A stretch of DNA of 5,099 bases from Acidimicrobiia bacterium (GTDB taxonomy: Bacteria; Actinomycetota; Acidimicrobiia; Acidimicrobiales; Acidimicrobilacustridaceae): assembly GCA_018882825.1 (NCBI GenBank), contig VERC01000186.1:1-5099 (forward strand), in the 5' to 3' direction. A program made the translations under genes and the position numbers. The notes beneath the pieces are model-generated. The model saw only the letters and a program-made list of their open reading frames with translations. It made no database searches and was not told the DNA's origin. Below are positions 1 to 4,730 of this stretch, piece after piece. Positions within the stretch are counted from its first letter, which is position 1. Each line of letters begins with the position of its first letter.

Positions 1-740
1 CGCTCATCGAGGGCGCGGCGACCGGTCGGATCGGCCAGCCACAGCGGTGCCGTGGCGGGATCGGCGCCGGCGACCCGCGTGGTGCCGCGACGACACGCGT
101 CGAGAGCACCCATCAGTCCCGGCGGGTAGCGGGTGATGCCGACCGCGTCGCGATCGAGCATCAGGTCCCGATCGGGATCGTCGAGCACGGACGGCCCTCC
201 GAACAGGTTCCGGATGACCTTCACGTCGGGGGCACGGTCCATCGCCAGTTCGGCGACGACGAGGGCGGCATCCCCCGTGCGGATCTGCATCAACGCCCGA
301 GCCACGACCCCTTCGAGTTCGACCCGACTCAGCGCACCCAACAGGCCCGACGTGACCATCATCACCGAACCGCCCTTGCCGTCATCGACCACGAGCAGGT
401 TGCAACCCTCGTCGTCGACGACCCGCAGGTCGGCGACATCGACACCCACCGAGGCGCCGAGTCCGGCGACCAGATTGCAGAACCCTGCGGCGGCCGGCAC
501 GGTGCTGGCCGGTCGGCTGGCGAAGGCATCGACGATCCGTCGATCGTTCGACGATCCGAAGGTACGAACCCGCACGACCGTGGCCGCCGCAGTGACCACC
601 GTACCGATGACGAGCCCCACGACCGACAGCGCCACGGTGAGGATGGCGGTGAGCACGATCCCGAGGGCCACGACCGGCACGGCCACGGCGACCGACCGAC
701 CCCGGATCCCCTCCCGACGCTGCTCGATCGTTGCGGTCAC
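1..740 (-). CDS. Membrane-anchored M48/HtpX-like protein lacking the zinc-binding motif (probable pseudopeptidase), 3' end off the window
   Basis: The 246 complete codons visible start at GTG 740, chosen because an AAGGA-type ribosome site (745-750) sits just upstream and no other start exists in frame after the pimA stop. Residues 16-58 are a long hydrophobic stretch, one or two membrane helices, as in HtpX. The following soluble part keeps the M48 layout: a strand ending VTSGLL (129-134), the helix ELEGVVARALMQI (141-153) where active members have an ELxxVLAHELxHI pattern, then a DRDAV-TRYPPGL block (196-209) matching the third-ligand helix, and LWLADP...LDE near the edge, the usual M48 C-terminal landmark. 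HExxH is changed to R148-A149-x-x-Q152 and the third ligand Glu is probably Asp192, so zinc binding and proteolysis are unlikely. It follows pimA by 68 nt and is probably the last or a late gene of the PIM operon. The fold assignment is by eye; function is unknown. Confidence 0.72.
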   Translation of the reverse strand, partial: MTATIEQRREGIRGRSVAVAVPVVALGIVLTAILTVALSVVGLVIGTVVTAAATVVRVRTFGSSNDRRIVDAFASRPASTVPAAAGFCNLVAGLGASVGVDVADLRVVDDEGCNLLVVDDGKGGSVMMVTSGLLGALSRVELEGVVARALMQIRTGDAALVVAELAMDRAPDVKVIRNLFGGPSVLDDPDRDLMLDRDAVGITRYPPGLMGALDACRRGTTRVAGADPATAPLWLADPTGRRALDE

Positions 741-744
741 GATG

Positions 745-750
745 TCCTTC
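745..750 (-). promoter_or_regulatory. Ribosome binding site of the M48-like gene
   Basis: On the minus strand this reads GAAGGA and ends 4 nt before the GTG start at 740-738. It is the only good Shine-Dalgarno match in the gap and fixes the start. An ATG slightly upstream (near 770-768) is in another frame and meets a stop after about ten codons. Confidence 0.7.
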
Positions 751-760
751 GGAGACGACG

Positions 761-787
761 GACGATCATCGCAAGGGCGTGATCGTC
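761..787 (-). other. Strong intercistronic hairpin between pimA and the M48-like gene
   Basis: GACGATCA (761-768) and TGATCGTC (780-787) are perfect inverted repeats of 8 bp. Inside them CGC (770-772) pairs with GCG (777-779) around an AAGG loop, with one bulged base at 769, so the whole is an 11-bp stem with one bulge. It lies in the 68-nt untranslated gap, 10 nt before the downstream ribosome site. No T-run follows on the minus strand, so a canonical intrinsic terminator is not supported. It could be a partial terminator, a processing or stability element that lowers expression of the last gene, or a protein site. A smaller 4-bp hairpin (GTTC/GAAC, 796-807) lies next to the pimA stop. Confidence 0.55.
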
Positions 788-808
788 GGGCGGACGTTCC
801 CTCGAACC

Positions 809-1885
809 CTACCGGCGGCGGAGCACGCGCTCGAAGATCGCCTCGTAGTGCCCGGCCAGACGCTCCATCGAGAACTCCCCGGTCCTCACACGACCCGATG
901 CCACCAATGACGAGCGCAGCCCCTCATCGGCCAGTACCTCGCGCAGGGCGCGGGCCAACGCCATCGGATCGCCAGGGGGGACGAGGACGGCGTCGCGGTC
1001 AGGTCTCGCCACGCGGGCGTAGCCCGGGATCTCCGTCGCCACCACGGCGGCGCCCGCGGCCATCGCCTCGAGCAGGACCACCCCGAACGACTCGCCACCC
1101 AACGACGGTGCGCAGAAGACCTGCGCCGTGCGCAATCGTTCGACCTTCTCGACATCGGAGATGCGACCGAGCCACTCGATCCGGGGATCGCCCGCCGCCC
1201 GGGTCCTGAGACGGGCGGTCTCCGGTCCTTCACCCGCCACCCAGAGCCGCACGTCGGGCGGGAGTTCGGTCATGGCCTCGAGGAGGACGGCGAGGCCCTT
1301 GCGTTCCTCGTGACGGGCGACGAACAGGACGGTCGGCGCGCTGGCCCGCATCGAGCCCGTGGGATCGGACTCGTCGAGTTCGACCCCGTTGAACAGCACC
1401 TCGTAGTCGCCACCGACGGCGGTGACCGCCATCGCCCGCGCTTCCTCCGACACCGCGATGCGGGCGTCGAGCCGTCGCGACATCCACCGGACGACGGGAT
1501 TCAGCCAGCGATAGGCGGCGCTCTCACCGGCGGCGTGGAACGTGCCGACGAGGGGTTGCGACTTGAACACCACCGCCGTCTGCGCCACCCCGGGCGCGAA
1601 CGGCTCGTGCACGTTCACGACATCGAATCGTTCGTCGCGCAGTGCTCGGATCATGCGCAACTGGGCCGACGGGTCGGGGGCGATCGGCGCCACCGAGCCG
1701 TTGGCCGCGGCGGGGAGACTGTCTCCGAGTGGGGTCACCCCGGGATCGGGGGGAGGTCCGTCGCAGGGTCCGAGCACGCGGACGTCGTGGCCGCGCAGAC
1801 GCAACGCCCGGGCCAACGAGAGCACCTGGCCCTGCACGCCTCCGGGCAGGGTCAGGCTGTAGGGGCAGATCAGACCGATCCGCAT
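809..1885 (-). CDS. pimA: Phosphatidylinositol alpha-mannosyltransferase (PimA-like, GT4 family)
   Basis: This 358-residue GT-B glycosyltransferase should transfer mannose from GDP-mannose to the inositol ring of phosphatidylinositol on the cytoplasmic face of the membrane, the first committed step of PIM synthesis. The N-terminus MRIGLICPYS followed by PGGVQ (14-18) is nearly that of mycobacterial PimA. Further landmarks are VHEPF (92-96), GTFH (114-117, catalytic-site His117), the nucleotide-sugar contacts R191 and K196 in a RHEERKG segment, and the EX7E pair E265/E273 in GGESFGVVLLEAM. Length is close to the mycobacterial protein (about 380). I start at ATG 1885, one base after the patA stop (TGA-c-ATG), with GGGG upstream as a weak ribosome site; a longer in-frame reading to 2080 would overlap patA and has no family similarity. 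Translation is probably coupled to patA. No key residue is missing. Confidence 0.94.
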   Translation of the reverse strand: MRIGLICPYSLTLPGGVQGQVLSLARALRLRGHDVRVLGPCDGPPPDPGVTPLGDSLPAAANGSVAPIAPDPSAQLRMIRALRDERFDVVNVHEPFAPGVAQTAVVFKSQPLVGTFHAAGESAAYRWLNPVVRWMSRRLDARIAVSEEARAMAVTAVGGDYEVLFNGVELDESDPTGSMRASAPTVLFVARHEERKGLAVLLEAMTELPPDVRLWVAGEGPETARLRTRAAGDPRIEWLGRISDVEKVERLRTAQVFCAPSLGGESFGVVLLEAMAAGAAVVATEIPGYARVARPDRDAVLVPPGDPMALARALREVLADEGLRSSLVASGRVRTGEFSMERLAGHYEAIFERVLRRR

Positions 1886-1886
1886 G

Positions 1887-2834
1887 TCAGCCCCGCACGG
1901 CCGACGGTCCATGGGCCGGGCGCGGGTGTGGTTTGCCCATGCGCTCGAGTTCGTCGAAGTCGCTGGGCCAGTTCGGTTGTTGGAGATGCCATTGCTCGGG
2001 CGCCCGACGGATGAGGTCCTCGAGGACCGCGGCGAGCTCGACCGTGATCCGCCGCACGTCGTCACGCAGTCGACCCTCACGGTGGGTGTCCATCGGGGGA
2101 AGGACCAGCGCCCGGTGACCGGCGCCCTCGTCGAAGTACACCGCCACCGGGATCATCGCGGCGCCGGTCCGCAGCGCCACGGTGGCCGGCCCAGCGGGGA
2201 TGGTGGTGAGTTCACCGAAGAACTCGACCTCGACGCCGTCGCCGACGATGTCTCGATCGGCGAGGAGGCACACGACGTGGTTGTCGGCCAACGCCGCCAG
2301 GACCGCTCGTCCCGCATCCGGGCCGAGGGGCACGATCTCCATCCCGAGTTCCCGGCGGAAGTCGGCGAAGAACTCGAACAGCGCCGGTGGTTCGACGGGT
2401 TCGACCACGACGGTGACCTTCACCCCCATGACCCTGGTGAGCCAGAAGCCGGCCCACTCCCACCCTCCGAGATGGGGCAGCACGGCGACCACTCCCCGGC
2501 CGACGGCGAGCGCGTCGGCCACATGGGCATAGCCCTCGACCGCGAAGCCCCAGTCGACCTGCTCGGGAGTGAGTTGCGGCAGCCGGAAGGAGTCGACCCA
2601 GTAGCGGGCGTAGCTGTCGAAGGTGGCGTCGACGGCACGGTCGAGTCGCGCACCATGCAGGGTCGGATCGGCTCGACGCAGGTGACGGGCCACCAGCATC
2701 CGACGTTCCTTCGACGTCGTCGCCGCCAACCGACTGAGTCCCCGGGCGGTCAGATCGGCCAATGGCCGGGGCAGGGTGCGCGACACCGCGGCGCCGGCGC
2801 GATAGGCCGCGGTCACCGGATCGGGGATGGGCAT
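1887..2834 (-). CDS. patA: Phosphatidylinositol mannoside acyltransferase (PatA-like, lysophospholipid acyltransferase family)
   Basis: The 315-residue product belongs to the HtrB/LpxL-like acyltransferases and by position is the PIM acyltransferase, which moves an acyl chain from acyl-CoA to the 6-OH of the mannose added by PimA. The catalytic H(x)4D/E motif is H121-LGGW-E126, in LPHLGGWEWAG. A second conserved block is LADRDIVGDGVEVEFFG (191-207), and the C-terminus carries the EQWHLQQPNWPSD segment (280-292) seen in actinobacterial members. Length matches the mycobacterial protein (about 316). There is no cleavable signal peptide; it should sit as a peripheral protein on the inner leaflet. 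ATG 2834 follows the pgsA TAG by six bases and no better start exists because that TAG is in the same frame. No clear Shine-Dalgarno is visible, so translation probably depends on ribosomes terminating on pgsA. The basic, Pro-containing last ~15 residues look disordered. Confidence 0.92.
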   Translation of the reverse strand: MPIPDPVTAAYRAGAAVSRTLPRPLADLTARGLSRLAATTSKERRMLVARHLRRADPTLHGARLDRAVDATFDSYARYWVDSFRLPQLTPEQVDWGFAVEGYAHVADALAVGRGVVAVLPHLGGWEWAGFWLTRVMGVKVTVVVEPVEPPALFEFFADFRRELGMEIVPLGPDAGRAVLAALADNHVVCLLADRDIVGDGVEVEFFGELTTIPAGPATVALRTGAAMIPVAVYFDEGAGHRALVLPPMDTHREGRLRDDVRRITVELAAVLEDLIRRAPEQWHLQQPNWPSDFDELERMGKPHPRPAHGPSAVRG

Positions 2835-2840
2835 TGCGGG

Positions 2841-3533
2841 CTACTGGCGGCGGCGGGCCTGCAGGTTCTGCCGCCATTGGGAGGTGCCCTTGCGCGCCAC
2901 ACGTGCTGATCGCCGCCGGGTCGCTCGACGAGTCACCGCCGGCACCGGTCGCTCGACCGAAGCCTGCCTCCAGACCTTCACGAATCGCTGCACTGCGGTG
3001 ATCACCGTCAACACGAGCATCACCCACAGGACCGGCACCAGCAACGCCGTGAACAACAGACCCAGCCCCAACAGGATCACGCGCTCGGCCCGCTCCATCA
3101 CCCCACCCCGGGCGTCGAAGCCGAGGGCCTCGGCCTTGGCCCGCTCGTAGGAGATGATCAACGAGGCAGCCAGCACGGCCATGGGGAGCAGCGGCGCCGC
3201 CCCACCGTCGGTGCTGCTGAGGTACCACGCCACTCCCCCGAGCAGCATCGCATCGGACACCCGATCGGCCACGGAGTCGAAGAACGCCCCACGCGGACCT
3301 GCGGTGCCGGCCGCCTTGGCCACCGCACCGTCGAGGGCATCGGGTAGTCCGGTCAGCACCAGCAGCAGCAGCCCGAGCGACGGATGCCCGGTTCCGATGG
3401 CCACCGCCGCACAGGCCGACATCAGCACGCCGAGCGCGGTGAGGCGATCGGCGGTGACACCGGCGCGCAACAACCGGGCGCCCACCGGCTTCAGACCCTT
3501 CTCGATGTTGGTACGCCACCGGCCGTCGAGCAC
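2841..3533 (-). CDS. pgsA: Phosphatidylinositol phosphate synthase (CDP-alcohol phosphatidyltransferase)
   Basis: This 230-residue integral membrane enzyme should join CDP-diacylglycerol and inositol phosphate to give PI-phosphate, the precursor of PI and PIMs. The CDP-alcohol signature is D65-x2-D68-G69-x2-A72-K73...G82-x3-D86-x3-D90, with all four metal-binding Asp present but Lys where Arg is usual. The segment SYERAKAEALGFDARGG-MERAER (128-151) matches the inositol-phosphate-binding region of mycobacterial PgsA1 (SYxKARAEASG...GG..ERPER), and ITAVQRFVKVW (178-188) matches its last helix. Roughly six membrane helices are expected. The start is GTG 3533, set by a perfect AGGAGG five bases upstream; a longer reading from 3641 would run through the promoter region. 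The last ~40 residues (from 190) are an Arg-rich tail with about 13 Arg/Lys that extends past the usual end. It is first in the operon, six bases before patA. Confidence 0.93.
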   Translation of the reverse strand: MLDGRWRTNIEKGLKPVGARLLRAGVTADRLTALGVLMSACAAVAIGTGHPSLGLLLLVLTGLPDALDGAVAKAAGTAGPRGAFFDSVADRVSDAMLLGGVAWYLSSTDGGAAPLLPMAVLAASLIISYERAKAEALGFDARGGVMERAERVILLGLGLLFTALLVPVLWVMLVLTVITAVQRFVKVWRQASVERPVPAVTRRATRRRSARVARKGTSQWRQNLQARRRQ

Positions 3534-3538
3534 GCGGG

Positions 3539-3544
3539 CCTCCT
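3539..3544 (-). promoter_or_regulatory. Consensus ribosome binding site of pgsA
   Basis: AGGAGG on the minus strand, five bases before GTG 3533. It is the best Shine-Dalgarno in the window and decides the pgsA start against the longer reading that begins at 3641. Confidence 0.85.
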
Positions 3545-3557
3545 GTCGGACCTCCGA

Positions 3558-3563
3558 ACGGTA
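3558..3563 (-). promoter_or_regulatory. Putative -10 box of the pgsA-patA-pimA operon
   Basis: TACCGT on the minus strand fits the actinobacterial TAnnnT -10 pattern. Transcription starting 6-8 bases downstream would give a leader of about 18 bases that just includes the AGGAGG. No TTGACA-like -35 is visible at 17 bases, which is common in GC-rich actinobacteria. Assignment rests on position and pattern only. Confidence 0.45.
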
Positions 3564-3619
3564 GCAGCGCGCCCGCGGTGCGCCCGGTAGCCCATCGGGA
3601 ACGGCATGAACGGCCCGGT

Positions 3620-3625
3620 TAGGGT
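3620..3625 (+). promoter_or_regulatory. Putative -10 box of the DinB-like gene, possibly leaderless
   Basis: TAGGGT ends six bases before the GTG at 3632. That spacing would put the transcription start at or next to the start codon, as in leaderless actinobacterial mRNAs. The AGGG inside it could otherwise act as a weak Shine-Dalgarno (7-base spacing), but not if transcription begins downstream of it. The two readings exclude each other. Confidence 0.45.
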
Positions 3626-3631
3626 CGCCGC

Positions 3632-4120
3632 GTGACCTCATCGGAGACCAGTCCCGCCGACGCGATCGTGGCCATGCGGTCGTGGCCCCGTCGCTACCGC
3701 ACCGAACTCCTGCCCATCGACGATCCTGCGATCGAGACCCGGGCGATGACCATCGGAGCGGCCGGTGTGTCGGCCACCGATCTCGCCGCTGACACGGTCC
3801 GGTCGCTGACGGTGCTCGAACGGGCCCTCCACGAGGTAGTGGTCACCGACGACCCCGTGCTCCACCCGGCGATCATCGATCGCTCGGCGCGACGGTGGGA
3901 CTCGGCGGTGGCCGAAGCGCCCGCTGCGGTGCTGGCCCAACTCGACGACGTGGCCGAGTCCTTCGCCTCCGCCATCGAGCGGACCGACGCATCGGAGTGG
4001 ACGCGCAGTGGCACGTGCTCGGGACGCCGGGTCTCGGCGCTCGACCTGGTGGACGAGGCGGTCGACACGGCGGCGACCAACCTCAGGGAGATGATCGCGG
4101 TCCTGGCCGCGCTCGACTGA
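3632..4120 (+). CDS. DinB / mycothiol-transferase-like four-helix protein without the usual metal-binding histidines
   Basis: The 162-residue, largely helical protein resembles the DinB superfamily, which includes mycothiol- and bacillithiol-dependent transferases and maleylpyruvate isomerase. Recognisable parts are the first helix with SWPRRYRTELLP (17-28), a second helix ATDLAADTVRSL (48-59), a WDSAVAEAPAAVLAQLDDVAESFASAI segment (89-115, helix 3), and a last helix SALDLVDEAVDTAATNLREM (135-154). In typical members helix 2 has an AAHVR-type His and helix 4 an AVHxxVHHL pattern; here these positions read D54, D145, T149 and N150, so the three-His metal site appears absent. There is no signal peptide or membrane segment, so it is probably cytosolic. 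GTG 3632 is taken because of the -10/AGGG just upstream; ATG 3674 is possible. It is divergent from pgsA and shares its promoter region. Family call moderate, function unknown. Confidence 0.75.
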   Translation: MTSSETSPADAIVAMRSWPRRYRTELLPIDDPAIETRAMTIGAAGVSATDLAADTVRSLTVLERALHEVVVTDDPVLHPAIIDRSARRWDSAVAEAPAAVLAQLDDVAESFASAIERTDASEWTRSGTCSGRRVSALDLVDEAVDTAATNLREMIAVLAALD

Positions 4121-4121
4121 G

Positions 4122-4136
4122 CCTCACTTCGTGAGG
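4122..4136. terminator. Possible bidirectional terminator hairpin at convergent gene ends
   Basis: CCTCAC (4122-4127), a TTC loop and GTGAGG (4131-4136) form a perfect 6-bp stem. It begins one base after the stop of the plus-strand gene and covers the stop and last codons of the minus-strand gene, the only place where two converging transcripts meet. There is no T-run on either side, so it could be a factor-assisted or U-less terminator, or chance. Confidence 0.35.
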
Positions 4137-4678
4137 GCGGCCCAGTCCTCCGGGTTGTCCTCCACGAACCACTCGACGATCGATCCGTCGACCCCATCGA
4201 CCAGCACCAGTCCGCGCGACAGCGGGGGATCCTCGGCGCTGTAGAGCAGGATCCTCCACGTCGGTCGGCTCAACAGTCCCCGCCACCCCATCTGCGCCGA
4301 TGCGTGACCCACCGGGAATCCCACCTGGCGGGTGGCGGCGACCAGCGCGTCGGCCTCGTCGACATCGAGATTCCATCCGGCGACGAAGGAGTAGAGCCCG
4401 AGCAACGCCAGGACGACCGCGGCGATGACGATCCCCTGGTTCAACAGCACGGGATCGTCTCCCCGACGCACGAACCACGCCACGACGCACACGGCGGCGA
4501 TGACCCAGTAGAGGTAGGCCGGGATACGTCGTCGATTGTTGTTGGGGAACATGTAGGGCCCGACGTAGCCGGCGGCGTCGAGATCGGCGGGAAGCTCGTC
4601 GCGGAACTCGGCGTCGCTCGTGTCTCCGCTCTCCAGCGCGTTCTCGGCGAGCTCGTCACCATGGTCGTCGGGGGTCAT
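4124..4678 (-). CDS. Two-helix membrane protein of unknown function
   Basis: I do not recognise a named family. The 184-residue product has an acidic, probably disordered N-terminus (1-35), an unusual segment GYVGPYMFPNNNRRRIP (37-53) directly before the first membrane helix (about 54-70), a short positively flanked loop (RRGDDP), a second helix (about 81-101), and an 80-residue soluble tail with GHASAQMGWRGLLSRPTWR (124-142) and a Val/Asp-rich end (VLVDGVDGSIVEWFVEDNPEDW). The RRR before helix 1 and RR after it leave topology open; two helices put both ends on the same side, most likely the cytoplasm. I start at ATG 4678, eight bases after a TAGCGT -10 box; an in-frame ATG at 4705 would lie upstream of that box. 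It follows the copper chaperone gene on the same strand but probably has its own promoter. Confidence 0.8.
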   Translation of the reverse strand: MTPDDHGDELAENALESGDTSDAEFRDELPADLDAAGYVGPYMFPNNNRRRIPAYLYWVIAAVCVVAWFVRRGDDPVLLNQGIVIAAVVLALLGLYSFVAGWNLDVDEADALVAATRQVGFPVGHASAQMGWRGLLSRPTWRILLYSAEDPPLSRGLVLVDGVDGSIVEWFVEDNPEDWAALTK

Positions 4679-4686
4679 CGGCCCGG

Positions 4687-4692
4687 ACGCTA
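4687..4692 (-). promoter_or_regulatory. Putative -10 box of the two-helix membrane protein gene (leaderless)
   Basis: TAGCGT on the minus strand ends eight bases before ATG 4678. No purine-rich ribosome site lies between them, which suggests a leaderless transcript and supports the shorter start. It lies in the 52-base gap after the copper chaperone stop. Confidence 0.45.
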
Positions 4693-4730
4693 CCGGTCGG
4701 TGCACGCGCCCCGCACACCCGTCGGCGTCA

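Noticed and set aside
530..558. Direct repeat CGACGATCCG at 530-539 and 549-558
   Set aside because: Both copies are in different frames of conserved coding sequence; GAT/CGA-rich words are frequent in this genome and no third copy or flanking structure is present.
133..1209. Long plus-strand open frame (358 codons)
   Set aside because: Low-complexity Ser/Arg/Pro/Thr product typical of the antisense of GC-rich genes; it lies opposite the M48-like gene and pimA, whose products have clear family motifs.
1886..2080. N-terminal extension of pimA by 65 residues
   Set aside because: Extension overlaps patA, is Ser/Arg-rich, and the MRIGLICPYS start at 1885 matches the family N-terminus.
1884..2909. 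Long plus-strand open frame (341 codons)
   Set aside because: It is the antisense of patA and shows no domain; His/Gly/Asp/Arg-rich composition reflects codon bias of the opposite strand.
2212..3519. Minus-strand open frame of 435 codons overlapping pgsA and patA in another frame
   Set aside because: Arg/Gly-rich shadow with no motif; the overlapped frames encode recognisable enzymes with ribosome sites.
3534..3641. N-terminal extension of pgsA to an ATG at 3641
   Set aside because: It crosses the putative promoter and the AGGAGG that serves GTG 3533, overlaps the divergent gene, and has no family similarity.
4679..4705. Start of the membrane protein gene at ATG 4705
   Set aside because: It would begin upstream of the TAGCGT -10 box; ATG 4678 sits at leaderless spacing from that box.
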